64,000 nucleotides of DNA from Mycolicibacterium lacusdiani (GTDB lineage: Bacteria > Actinomycetota > Actinomycetes > Mycobacteriales > Mycobacteriaceae): NCBI RefSeq assembly GCF_021916785.1, contig NZ_JAKCFC010000005.1:124001-188000 (forward strand), read 5' to 3'. Within the stretch, counting starts at the first letter, position 1. The number at the start of each line of letters is the position of its first letter. The notes below the pieces were generated by a model. It did not search any database and was not told the DNA's origin. It was given only the letters and a program-made list of their open reading frames with translations. This document shows positions 35,800 to 44,457 of the stretch, piece after piece. Both the position numbers and the translations under genes were made by a program.

Positions 35800-37179
35800 G
35801 TGACCGGAGACTCGAACACCGCAGGGGCCCGGCTGGACCTGACCGACCGCGTCGTCGGGATATGGGGTTTCGGCCGCGAGGGAATCTCGATGGCACGCAC
35901 CGCATCCGCAGCGGGTGCGGCGCGCGTCGATGCGGTCGACGACGTCGGCCGGCGGCCGTTCGAGACGCCGGACGGCATCGACCGACTCACCGTGTACCGC
36001 GGACCCGAGCACCTGGACCGGTTGCGCGACTGCAACGTGGTGTTCGTCAGCCCCGGCGTGCCGTGGCACCACCCCGTGTTCGCGCAGCTGCGGGAGTCCG
36101 GGACGGAGATCTCCAGCGCCGCAGACTGGTTCGTCAGCCGCTTCGGCGCCCAGACCATCGGCGTGACGGGCACCAAGGGCAAGTCGACCACCGCGTCGTT
36201 CCTGGGCCGCCTGCTCGGCGAACTCGGGGTCGAGAACGTCGTGGCGGGCAACATCGGCACCCCGCTGTCGGACCTGTCGCCCCGGCCCGGTCAGGTGGTG
36301 GTCGCGGAGCTGTCCAGCCAGCAGGCCGCGCTGCTCACCGCCTCGCCCGCCGTCGCCGTGATCACCAACCTCTACGAGGATCACCTCGACTGGCACGGCG
36401 ACACCGCGTCGTACTACGCCGCGAAGGCCAACGTGTTCCGCAGGGGCGCCCGCGCTCTGGTGTGTACACCGGAGGTCGTCGAGCGGCTGCGCGGCATCGG
36501 CGTCACCGACCTCCCGGCCACCCTGCACCTCGTCGATCCAGCCGCGGTGCCGCCGATTCCCGGTGGGTCGGTGATGTCGTTGCCGCACAACGCCGTCAAC
36601 GCCGCGCTGGCGGTCGCGGCCGCACGGGCGGCCACCGGCCGCGAGATCGACGCGGAGATCGTGCACGCCGCCGCCGCGGTGTTCGAGGGGCTGCCGCACC
36701 GCCTCCAGACCGTCCGCACCACGAACTCCGGGGCCAGGCCGATCCGGTGGGTCGACGACACCCTGGCCACCACGGGGGAGAGCGTCGTCGCCGCGCTCCG
36801 GTCGACTCCCTCCGACGCCACCGTCGCGCTGATCGTCGGCGGCATGGACCGCCAGCTCGACTACGCGCAGGTCGACGACTACCTCTGCAGCGGCGCCCGC
36901 AGGGTCACGCTCATCCAGTCGCCGAGCAACGGGGCCATGATCGGCCGCCGCTTCGCCCGAACCCACCCGGATGACACCCGCGTCGTCGCGGACCTCGGCG
37001 AGGCCGTGCGGATCGCCGCCGCCCTACCCGACGTCGACGTCGTCCTGCTCTCGCCAGGCGCGGCGAGCTACGACCTGTATGCGAACTACGAGGCCAAGGG
37101 TGCCGCGTTCCGCGGCCTCATCGACGCCCTCACCGGCCCCACCGGCAGCGCGTCCGCCGACGTCGCCCCACCCAACTAA
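35800..37179 (+). CDS. murD2: MurD2: UDP-MurNAc-L-alanine:L-glutamate ligase (Mur ligase family)
   Basis: A 459-aa Mur ligase. An N-terminal Rossmann-like domain (VVGIWGFGREGISMART) is followed by the ATP-binding GVTGTKGKSTT (residues 121-131), the central-domain AGNIGTPL, ELSSQQ and ITNLYEDHLDWH, and a C-terminal domain with LPHRLQTV and VDDTLATTGES. Overall it resembles MurD, but its place behind murL argues for MurD2, which adds L-Glu rather than D-Glu to UDP-MurNAc-L-Ala. The normal murD should be in the division cluster elsewhere. GTG 35800 has no clear ribosome site. The stop TAA lies inside the uvrC -10 box. Confidence 0.82.
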   Translation: MTGDSNTAGARLDLTDRVVGIWGFGREGISMARTASAAGAARVDAVDDVGRRPFETPDGIDRLTVYRGPEHLDRLRDCNVVFVSPGVPWHHPVFAQLRESGTEISSAADWFVSRFGAQTIGVTGTKGKSTTASFLGRLLGELGVENVVAGNIGTPLSDLSPRPGQVVVAELSSQQAALLTASPAVAVITNLYEDHLDWHGDTASYYAAKANVFRRGARALVCTPEVVERLRGIGVTDLPATLHLVDPAAVPPIPGGSVMSLPHNAVNAALAVAAARAATGREIDAEIVHAAAAVFEGLPHRLQTVRTTNSGARPIRWVDDTLATTGESVVAALRSTPSDATVALIVGGMDRQLDYAQVDDYLCSGARRVTLIQSPSNGAMIGRRFARTHPDDTRVVADLGEAVRIAAALPDVDVVLLSPGAASYDLYANYEAKGAAFRGLIDALTGPTGSASADVAPPN

Positions 37180-37182
37180 CCT
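37177..37182 (+). promoter_or_regulatory. Candidate leaderless -10 box (TAACCT) for uvrC
   Basis: TAACCT begins with the murD2 stop codon and is followed by seven bases and GTG 37190. The spacing fits a leaderless uvrC mRNA, separating the DNA-repair operon from the murL operon. Confidence 0.5.
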
Positions 37183-37189
37183 GGAACCC

Positions 37190-39196
37190 GTGCCCGATCC
37201 ACAGACGTACCGACCCGCCGTCGGGTCCATCCCGCTGCAGCCGGGCGTCTACCGCTTCCGCGATCCTCGCGGGCGGGTCATCTACGTCGGAAAGGCCAAG
37301 AGCCTGCGCAGCCGGCTGAACTCGTACTTCGCCGACGTGTCCGGGCTGGCGCCAAGGACCAGGCAGATGGTCACCACCGCGAGCAGCGTCGAGTGGACCG
37401 TCGTCAACACCGAGGTCGAGGCACTTCAGCTCGAATACAACTGGATCAAGGAATTCGACCCGCGGTTCAACATCCGCTACCGCGACGACAAGTCCTACCC
37501 GGTGCTGGCGGTCACGCTCAACGAGGAGTACCCCCGGCTGTTCGTCTACCGCGGGCCGCGACGCAAGGGCGTCCGCTACTTCGGGCCGTACTCGCATGCC
37601 TGGGCCATCCGCGAGACCCTCGACCTGCTCACCCGGGTGTTTCCGGCGCGGACCTGTTCCAACGGGGTCTTCAAGCGGCACAGCCAGATCGGGCGACCCT
37701 GCCTGCTCGGATACATCGACAAGTGCTCGGCGCCGTGTGTGGGCAACGTCACCGCCGAGCAGCACCGCAGGATCGTCGAGAACTTCTGCGACTTCCTCGC
37801 CGGCAAGACCGACCGCCTCGTCCGCGACCTCGAGAAGCAGATGAACGCCGCGGCCGAGGAACTCGACTTCGAGCGGGCAGCGCGGTTGCGCGACGACATC
37901 GGTGCGCTCAAGCGGGCGCTCGAGAAGCAGACCGTCGTATTCGGCGACGGCACCGACGCCGACGTGGTGGCGTTCGCCGACGACGACCTCGAGGCGGCCG
38001 TGCAGGTGTTCCACGTCCGTGGCGGCCGGGTGCGCGGTCAGCGCGGCTGGGTGGTCGAGAAGTCCGGCGAGCCTGGCGAATCCGGCCAGGAGCACCTCGT
38101 CGAGCAGTTCATCACGCAGTTCTACGGCGAGCAGGCCGAACTGGGCGGGTCGGCGGACGAGGCGAATGCGCCGGTGCCACGCGAGGTGCTGGTCCCGTGT
38201 CTGCCGGAGAACGCCGAGGAACTGACCACCTGGCTGACGGGTCTGCGCGGCTCGCGGGTGCGGTTGCGCGTGCCGGTCCGTGGCGACAAGCGGGCATTGG
38301 CCGAGACGGTGCACCGCAACGCCAAGGAGGCGCTGACGCAGCACAAGCTCAAGCGCGCGGGTGACTTCACCGCGAGATCGGCTGCACTGCAGAGCATTCA
38401 GGAATTCCTGGGTCTGGCCGACGCGCCGCTGCGGATCGAGTGCGTCGACATCAGCCACGTGCAGGGCACCGACGTGGTCGCGTCGCTGGTGGTGTTCGAG
38501 GACGGTCTGCCCCGCAAGTCGGACTACCGGCACTTCGCGATCAGGGAGGCCGCGGGCGACGGTCGCAGCGACGACGTGGCGTCGATCGCCGAGGTGACCC
38601 GGCGACGCTTCCTGCGCCACATCGGCGAGGCCGACCGTCCGCTGATCGAGGACGGCAAGGCGCGCCGCTTCGCCTATCCGCCGAATCTCTACGTCGTCGA
38701 CGGCGGCGCGCCCCAGGTGAACGCCGCGGCCGCCGTGCTCGAGGAACTCGGCGTGACCGACGTGGCCGTCATCGGCCTGGCCAAGCGGCTCGAGGAGGTG
38801 TGGGTCCCCGCCGAGGCAGACCCGGTGATCATGCCGCGCAACAGCGAGGGCCTGTACCTGCTGCAGCGCATCCGCGACGAGGCGCACCGGTTCGCGATCA
38901 GCTACCACCGGAGCAAGCGGTCCAAGCGGATGACGGCGTCGGCGCTCGACTCGGTGCCCGGCCTCGGCGAGCACCGCCGCAAGGCGCTGGTGACGCACTT
39001 CGGCTCGGTCGCCCGGCTCAAGGAGGCCACCGTCGACGAGATCACCTCGGTGCACGGCATCGGCGTCACGACGGCAAGGGCCGTGCTGGAGGCCCTCGGC
39101 GTGGAAGTGCCGGGCGCGGAAGCCGTGGCCGCACCGGCCGAACCGGTCCCAGAGGAGCCGCTGATCGACCATGATCGGACGAGGGCATCCGGATGA
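37190..39196 (+). CDS. uvrC: Excinuclease ABC subunit C
   Basis: A 668-aa dual endonuclease of nucleotide excision repair, which cuts both sides of a lesion after UvrA/UvrB loading. The N-terminal GIY-YIG domain shows PGVYRFRDPRGRVIYVGKAKSLRSRL, the middle has the Cys-rich region CSNGVFKRHSQIGRPCLLGYIDKCSAPC and a UVR helix (residues 205-240), followed by the RNase-H-like C-terminal nuclease (ECVDISHVQGTDVVASLVVFEDG) and helix-hairpin-helix repeats. GTG 37190 is the domain start. It is first in uvrC-rapZ-yvcK-whiA. Confidence 0.97.
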   Translation: MPDPQTYRPAVGSIPLQPGVYRFRDPRGRVIYVGKAKSLRSRLNSYFADVSGLAPRTRQMVTTASSVEWTVVNTEVEALQLEYNWIKEFDPRFNIRYRDDKSYPVLAVTLNEEYPRLFVYRGPRRKGVRYFGPYSHAWAIRETLDLLTRVFPARTCSNGVFKRHSQIGRPCLLGYIDKCSAPCVGNVTAEQHRRIVENFCDFLAGKTDRLVRDLEKQMNAAAEELDFERAARLRDDIGALKRALEKQTVVFGDGTDADVVAFADDDLEAAVQVFHVRGGRVRGQRGWVVEKSGEPGESGQEHLVEQFITQFYGEQAELGGSADEANAPVPREVLVPCLPENAEELTTWLTGLRGSRVRLRVPVRGDKRALAETVHRNAKEALTQHKLKRAGDFTARSAALQSIQEFLGLADAPLRIECVDISHVQGTDVVASLVVFEDGLPRKSDYRHFAIREAAGDGRSDDVASIAEVTRRRFLRHIGEADRPLIEDGKARRFAYPPNLYVVDGGAPQVNAAAAVLEELGVTDVAVIGLAKRLEEVWVPAEADPVIMPRNSEGLYLLQRIRDEAHRFAISYHRSKRSKRMTASALDSVPGLGEHRRKALVTHFGSVARLKEATVDEITSVHGIGVTTARAVLEALGVEVPGAEAVAAPAEPVPEEPLIDHDRTRASG

Positions 39197-40110
39197 CAGA
39201 ACAGAACACGAGCGACGAACTGCACGACGGCGGCATCGCCGGGGGGGACGGCATCGACGTCGTCCTCGTCACCGGGCTGTCCGGGGCAGGACGCGGCACG
39301 GCCGCCAAGGTGCTCGAGGACCTCGGCTGGTACGTCGCGGACAACCTGCCGCCCGAACTCATCGCGAGGATGGTGGAGCTGGGGCTGGCCGCGGGTTCGC
39401 GGATCACCCGGCTGGCGCTCGTCATGGACGTGCGCTCGCGCGGGTTCACCGGCGACCTCGACTGGGTGCGCAGCGACCTGGCCACCCGCAACATCACCCC
39501 GCGGGTGCTGTTCCTCGAGGCGTCCGACGACATGCTGGTCCGGCGTTACGAGCAGAACCGGCGCAGCCATCCGCTGCAGGGCAATCAGACGCTGGCCGAG
39601 GGCATCGCCGCCGAACGCGCCATGCTCGCCCCGGTGCGGGCGGCGGCCGACCTCGTCATCGACACGTCGAAGCTGTCGGTGCACGACCTGCGCGCGAGCG
39701 TCGAGCGTGCGTTCGGGACGGAGGCCGTCGCGCACACCAGCGTCACGGTCGAGTCGTTCGGCTACAAGTACGGGCTGCCGATGGACGCGGACACCGTGAT
39801 GGACGTGCGGTTCCTGCCCAACCCGCACTGGGTCGACGACCTGCGGCGGCATACCGGCCAGCATCCGGGGGTAAGGGACTACGTGCTGGGGCAACCCGGC
39901 GCGATGGAGTTCCTCGACACCTACCATCGCCTTCTTGAAGTCGTCATCGATGGGTACCGCCGGGAGGGGAAGCGCTACATGACCGTCGCCATCGGCTGCA
40001 CCGGCGGCAAGCATCGCAGCGTCGCCATCGCGGAGGCACTCGCGGCCCGGCTGGAGGACGGCGAGCAGGTGACCGCGCGGGTGCTGCACCGCGACATGGG
40101 GCGCGAATGA
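39193..40110 (+). CDS. rapZ: RapZ/YvcJ-family nucleotide-binding protein
   Basis: A 305-aa P-loop protein. The N-terminal ATP/GTP-binding domain carries GLSGAGRGTAAK, where the usual Walker Lys is Arg, followed by VADNLPPELI; the C-terminal domain has FGYKYGLPMDAD, DVRFLPNPHW and IGCTGGKHRSVAIAE. E. coli RapZ guides RNase E to the GlmZ small RNA; the mycobacterial role is not settled. ATG 39193 overlaps the uvrC stop and its stop overlaps yvcK, both ATGA. The uvrC-rapZ-yvcK-whiA order is conserved in actinobacteria. Confidence 0.94.
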   Translation: MTEQNTSDELHDGGIAGGDGIDVVLVTGLSGAGRGTAAKVLEDLGWYVADNLPPELIARMVELGLAAGSRITRLALVMDVRSRGFTGDLDWVRSDLATRNITPRVLFLEASDDMLVRRYEQNRRSHPLQGNQTLAEGIAAERAMLAPVRAAADLVIDTSKLSVHDLRASVERAFGTEAVAHTSVTVESFGYKYGLPMDADTVMDVRFLPNPHWVDDLRRHTGQHPGVRDYVLGQPGAMEFLDTYHRLLEVVIDGYRREGKRYMTVAIGCTGGKHRSVAIAEALAARLEDGEQVTARVLHRDMGRE

Positions 40111-41117
40111 GTGCACGCATCGTCGCGCTCGGCGGCGGGCACGGTCTCTATGCCACGCTGTCCGCCGCGCGCCGGCTGACGCCGCACGTGACCGCGGTGG
40201 TGACGGTGGCCGACGACGGTGGGTCGTCGGGCCGGCTGCGCAACGAACTCGACGTCGTACCGCCGGGAGACCTGCGAATGGCGTTGGCGGCGTTGGCAGC
40301 CGACACCCCGCACGGTCAACTGTGGGCGACGATCATCCAGCACCGGTTCGGTGGCAGCGGCGCGCTGGCGGGCCACCCCATCGGGAACCTGATGCTGGCT
40401 GGGCTCAACGAGGTGCTGGCCGATCCGGTCGCGGCACTCGACGAACTCGGCCGCGTCCTGGGACTGAAGGGCCGGGTGCTGCCGATGTGCCCGATCGCGC
40501 TGCAGATCGAGGCCGACGTGGGTGGGCTGGAGACCGATCCGCGGATGAGCCGCGTCATCCGCGGTCAGGTCGGCATCGCCACCACCGTCGGCAAGGTGCG
40601 CCGGGTGCGCTTGCTGCCGGGCAACCCGCCCGCCACCCGCCAGGCCGTCGACGCGATCATGGCCGCGGACCTCGTGGTGCTGGGCCCCGGCTCGTGGTTC
40701 ACCAGCGTCATCCCGCACGTGCTGGTCCCGGAGTTGGCCGCCGCCCTGCAGGCGACGCAGGCGCGCCGCGCGCTGGTCCTCAACCTGGTGTCGGAGCCGG
40801 GGGAGACGGCAGGCTTCTCCGCCGAGCGGCACCTGCACGTGCTGGCCCAGCACGCGCCGGGATTCCGGGTGCACGACATCGTCGTCGACGCCGCCAGCGT
40901 GCCGAGCGAGCGGGAACGCGAGCAACTCAGACGGACCGCGGCCACCCTGGATGCCGCCGTCGAGTTTTCCGACGTGTCCCGACCTGGTACACCATTACAT
41001 GACCCGGCGCGGTTGGCCGCGGCTCTGGAGCGGGTGCGGCTGCGGGGGAGCACCGCCGCGCCCACCGTGGAGCCGACGATTCCCACGCCCACCGTCCGAT
41101 CGGTCGACGAGAGGTGA
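40107..41117 (+). CDS. yvcK: YvcK/CuvA-type protein (gluconeogenesis factor family)
   Basis: A 336-aa CofD-like protein. It opens IVALGGGHGLYATLSA and has TVADDGGSSGRLR, GHPIGNLMLAGLNE and LGPGSWFTSVIPHVLV, typical of the family that binds UDP-sugars. In mycobacteria the homologue CuvA is needed for normal cell-wall synthesis and growth on some carbon sources (established). ATG 40107 overlaps rapZ and whiA follows after 7 bp. Confidence 0.94.
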   Translation: MSARIVALGGGHGLYATLSAARRLTPHVTAVVTVADDGGSSGRLRNELDVVPPGDLRMALAALAADTPHGQLWATIIQHRFGGSGALAGHPIGNLMLAGLNEVLADPVAALDELGRVLGLKGRVLPMCPIALQIEADVGGLETDPRMSRVIRGQVGIATTVGKVRRVRLLPGNPPATRQAVDAIMAADLVVLGPGSWFTSVIPHVLVPELAAALQATQARRALVLNLVSEPGETAGFSAERHLHVLAQHAPGFRVHDIVVDAASVPSEREREQLRRTAATLDAAVEFSDVSRPGTPLHDPARLAAALERVRLRGSTAAPTVEPTIPTPTVRSVDER

Positions 41118-41124
41118 CAGTTAC

Positions 41125-42108
41125 GTGGCGATGACTGCCGAGGTCAAGGACGAACTGAGTCGGCTGGTGATCAATTCGGTGACCGCACGGCGCGCCGAAG
41201 TGGCGTCGCTGCTCCGGTTCGCCGGGGGACTGCACATCGTGGCGGGACGCGTGGTGGTGGAGGCCGAGGTCGACCTCGGGATCATCGCGCGGCGGCTGCG
41301 CAAGGACATCCACGATCTCTACGGCTACAACGCCGTCGTGCACGTGCTGTCGGCGACCGGCATCCGCAAGAGCACCCGCTACGTCGTCCGGGTCGCCCAG
41401 GACGGCGAGGCGCTGGCCCGGCAGACCGGTCTGCTCGACCTGCGTGGCAGGCCGGTGCGCGGGCTGCCAGCGCAGGTGGTCGGCGGCAGCGTCGGGGACG
41501 CCGAAGCGGCTTGGCGCGGTGCGTTTCTCGCGCACGGATCGCTGACCGAGCCCGGCCGCTCCTCGGCGCTGGAGGTCAGCTGCCCAGGACCCGAGGCGGC
41601 GCTGGCACTGGTCGGCGCGGCGCGGCGACTAGGGGTCAGCGCGAAGGCCCGCGAGGTCCGCGGTGCCGACCGGGTCGTGGTGCGCGACGGCGAGGCCATC
41701 GGCGCGCTGCTCACCCGGATGGGCGCCCAGGACACCAGGCTCACCTGGGAGGAGCGCCGGATGCGGCGCGAGGTGCGGGCCACCGCGAACCGTCTCGCGA
41801 ACTTCGACGACGCGAACCTGCGCAGGTCGGCGCGGGCCGCCGTCGCCGCCGCCGCACGCGTGGAGCGGGCGCTGTACATCCTCGGCGACACCGTGCCCGA
41901 CCATCTGTCGACCGCGGGCAGGCTGCGCGTCGAGCACCGCCAGGCATCCTTGGAGGAACTCGGCCGCCTCGCCGACCCGCCAATGACCAAAGACGCTGTG
42001 GCCGGCCGCATTCGGCGACTGTTGTCGATGGCCGACCGCAAGGCCAAACAGGACGGCATTCCGGACACCGAATCCGCGGTGACGCCGGATCTGCTCGACG
42101 ACGCCTGA
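41125..42108 (+). CDS. whiA: WhiA sporulation/cell-division regulator
   Basis: A 327-aa DNA-binding protein with an N-terminal degenerate LAGLIDADG homing-endonuclease-like domain and a C-terminal helix-turn-helix (EELGRLADPPMTKDAVAGRIRRLLSMAD). It controls cell division and, in Streptomyces, sporulation together with WhiB. GTG 41125 gives the MAMT start seen in M. tuberculosis and has GAGAGGTGA about 8 nt upstream; ATG 41131 is a close alternative. Confidence 0.95.
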   Translation: MAMTAEVKDELSRLVINSVTARRAEVASLLRFAGGLHIVAGRVVVEAEVDLGIIARRLRKDIHDLYGYNAVVHVLSATGIRKSTRYVVRVAQDGEALARQTGLLDLRGRPVRGLPAQVVGGSVGDAEAAWRGAFLAHGSLTEPGRSSALEVSCPGPEAALALVGAARRLGVSAKAREVRGADRVVVRDGEAIGALLTRMGAQDTRLTWEERRMRREVRATANRLANFDDANLRRSARAAVAAAARVERALYILGDTVPDHLSTAGRLRVEHRQASLEELGRLADPPMTKDAVAGRIRRLLSMADRKAKQDGIPDTESAVTPDLLDDA

Positions 42109-42156
42109 GTTCACCTCGCGTTCTGACCAGGCTGCACGCGCTCGACCGCCCGCTAC

Positions 42157-42162
42157 TAGGCT
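42157..42162 (+). promoter_or_regulatory. Candidate -10 box (TAGGCT) for gap-pgk-tpiA
   Basis: TAGGCT fits TANNNT. A start near 42169 would leave a leader of about 30 nt with the strong AAGGAG ribosome site before gap. No clear -35 is seen. Confidence 0.4.
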
Positions 42163-42199
42163 GGCTGCGGGCAGTCCATCACCGACTAAGGAGACATGC

Positions 42200-43222
42200 G
42201 TGACCATCCGGGTAGGCGTGAACGGCTTCGGCCGCATCGGGCGAAACTTCTTCCGCGCGCTGGATGCGCAGAAGGCAGAAGGCAAGAACACCGACATCGA
42301 GATCGTCGCGGTCAATGACCTCACCGACAACGCGACGCTCGCTCACCTGCTCAAGTTCGACTCGATCCTGGGTCGGCTGCCCTACGACGTGAGCCTCGAG
42401 GGCGAGGACACCATCGTCGTCGGAGGTCACTCCATGAAGGCGCTCGCCGTGAAGGAGGGCCCCGCCGCGATTCCGTGGGGCGATCTGGGCGTCGACGTCG
42501 TCGTCGAGTCCACCGGCATCTTCACCGCGCGCGACAAGGCGCAGGGCCACCTCGACTCCGGCGCCAAGAAGGTCATCATCTCGGCGCCCGCGAGCGACGA
42601 GGACATCACGATCGTGCTGGGCGTCAACGACGACAAGTACGACGGCAGTCAGAACATCATCTCCAACGCGTCGTGCACCACGAACTGCCTCGGCCCGCTG
42701 GCCAAGGTGCTCAACGACGAGTTCGGCATCGTCAAGGGCCTGATGACGACGATCCACGCCTACACCCAGGACCAGAACCTGCAGGACGGTCCGCACAAGG
42801 ACCTGCGTCGCGCCCGTGCCGCCGCCATCAACATCGTGCCCACCTCGACCGGCGCCGCCAAGGCCATCGGCCTGGTGCTGCCCGAACTCAAGGGCAAGCT
42901 CGACGGCTACGCGCTGCGCGTGCCGATCCCCACGGGCTCGGTCACCGACCTGACCGCCGAGCTGGCCAAGCCGGGCACCGCCGCGGAGATCAACGCCGCG
43001 TTCAAGGCCGCCGCCGACGGACCGCTCAAGGGCATCCTCAAGTACTACGACGCGCCGATCGTGTCGAGTGACATCGTCACCGACCCGCACAGCTCGCTGT
43101 TCGACTCCGGTCTGACCAAGGTCATCGACAACCAGGCCAAGGTCGTCTCCTGGTACGACAACGAGTGGGGCTACAGCAACCGCCTCGTCGACCTGGTCGC
43201 ACTCGTCGGCAAGTCGCTGTAG
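42200..43222 (+). CDS. gap: Glyceraldehyde-3-phosphate dehydrogenase
   Basis: A 340-aa NAD-dependent enzyme of glycolysis and gluconeogenesis. NAD-binding VGVNGFGRIGRNFFR is at residues 5-19 and the catalytic Cys is in SNASCTTNCLGP near residue 158, with the basic loop RRARAAAINIVPTSTGAAKA. GTG 42200 has AAGGAG at the right distance. It begins the gap-pgk-tpiA cluster. Confidence 0.97.
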   Translation: MTIRVGVNGFGRIGRNFFRALDAQKAEGKNTDIEIVAVNDLTDNATLAHLLKFDSILGRLPYDVSLEGEDTIVVGGHSMKALAVKEGPAAIPWGDLGVDVVVESTGIFTARDKAQGHLDSGAKKVIISAPASDEDITIVLGVNDDKYDGSQNIISNASCTTNCLGPLAKVLNDEFGIVKGLMTTIHAYTQDQNLQDGPHKDLRRARAAAINIVPTSTGAAKAIGLVLPELKGKLDGYALRVPIPTGSVTDLTAELAKPGTAAEINAAFKAAADGPLKGILKYYDAPIVSSDIVTDPHSSLFDSGLTKVIDNQAKVVSWYDNEWGYSNRLVDLVALVGKSL

Positions 43223-43237
43223 GTCCGTCCAGCAGCC

Positions 43238-44452
43238 ATGGCGCTCAAATCCCTGTCCGACCTGCTGTCCGAAGGCGTCGACGGTCGGGGCGTGCTGGTG
43301 CGCTCCGACCTGAACGTCCCCGTCGACGACGATGGCAACATCTCCGACCCCGGCCGCATCATCGCGTCGGTTCCGACGCTCAAGGCGCTGGCCGACGCGG
43401 GTGCCAAGGTCGTCGTCACCGCCCACCTCGGCCGCCCCAAGGGCGGGCCGGACCCGAAGTACTCGCTGGCGCCGGTCGCGACCGCGCTCGGCGAGCACCT
43501 CGGCAGGCACGTCCAGCTTGCCGGTGACGTGGTGGGAACCGACGCCCTGGCGCGAGCCGAGGGCCTGACCGACGGCGACGTGCTGCTGCTGGAGAACATC
43601 CGCTTCGACGAGCGGGAGACCAGCAAGGACGACGCCGAACGCCTGAAGCTGGCCAAGGCCCTGGTCGAACTGGTCGGCGACGATGGGGCATTCGTCTCCG
43701 ACGGCTTCGGCGTCGTGCACCGCAAGCAGGCGTCGGTGTACGACGTGGCGACGCTGCTGCCGCACTATGCAGGCAACCTGGTCGCCGCGGAGGTCGAGGT
43801 GCTCAGGCAACTGACCAGCTCGACGGAGCGTCCGTACGCCGTCGTGCTCGGCGGGTCCAAGGTGTCGGACAAGCTCGCGGTGATCGAGAACCTGGCGACC
43901 AAGGCCGACAGCCTCATCATCGGCGGCGGCATGTGCTTCACCTTCCTTGCCGCCCAAGGTGTTTCGGTCGGTTCCTCGCTGCTGCAGGAGGAGATGATCG
44001 ACACCTGCCGCCAACTGCTCGAGGACTTCGGCGACGTCATCCACCTGCCCGTCGACATCGTCGTGGCGGAGAAGTTCGCCGCCGATTCGCCGCCGGAGAC
44101 CGTGGCGGCGGACAAGATCCCCGACGGCAAGATGGGGCTCGACATCGGCCCCGAGTCGGTGAAGCGCTTCACGGCTCTCCTGTCGAACGCCAAGACGGTG
44201 TTCTGGAACGGCCCGATGGGCGTGTTCGAGTTCCCGGCGTTCGCGGCGGGCACCAAGGGCGTTGCGGAGGCCATCGTCACCGCGACCGGCAAGGGCGGCT
44301 TCAGCGTCGTCGGCGGCGGCGACTCGGCCGCGGCTGTCCGCCAGCTCGGGCTGCCCGATGACGGGTTCTCGCACATCTCCACCGGTGGCGGTGCGTCACT
44401 GGAGTACCTCGAGGGCAAGGAATTGCCCGGCATCCAGATCCTGGAGTCTTGA
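43238..44452 (+). CDS. pgk: Phosphoglycerate kinase
   Basis: A 404-aa kinase making ATP from 1,3-bisphosphoglycerate. The signature VRSDLNVPVD at residues 21-30, TAHLGRPKG, the hinge VLGGSKVSDK and the C-terminal VVGGGDSAAAV are present. ATG 43238 is 15 bp after gap; tpiA follows 5 bp after its stop. Confidence 0.97.
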   Translation: MALKSLSDLLSEGVDGRGVLVRSDLNVPVDDDGNISDPGRIIASVPTLKALADAGAKVVVTAHLGRPKGGPDPKYSLAPVATALGEHLGRHVQLAGDVVGTDALARAEGLTDGDVLLLENIRFDERETSKDDAERLKLAKALVELVGDDGAFVSDGFGVVHRKQASVYDVATLLPHYAGNLVAAEVEVLRQLTSSTERPYAVVLGGSKVSDKLAVIENLATKADSLIIGGGMCFTFLAAQGVSVGSSLLQEEMIDTCRQLLEDFGDVIHLPVDIVVAEKFAADSPPETVAADKIPDGKMGLDIGPESVKRFTALLSNAKTVFWNGPMGVFEFPAFAAGTKGVAEAIVTATGKGGFSVVGGGDSAAAVRQLGLPDDGFSHISTGGGASLEYLEGKELPGIQILES

Positions 44453-44457
44453 GACAC

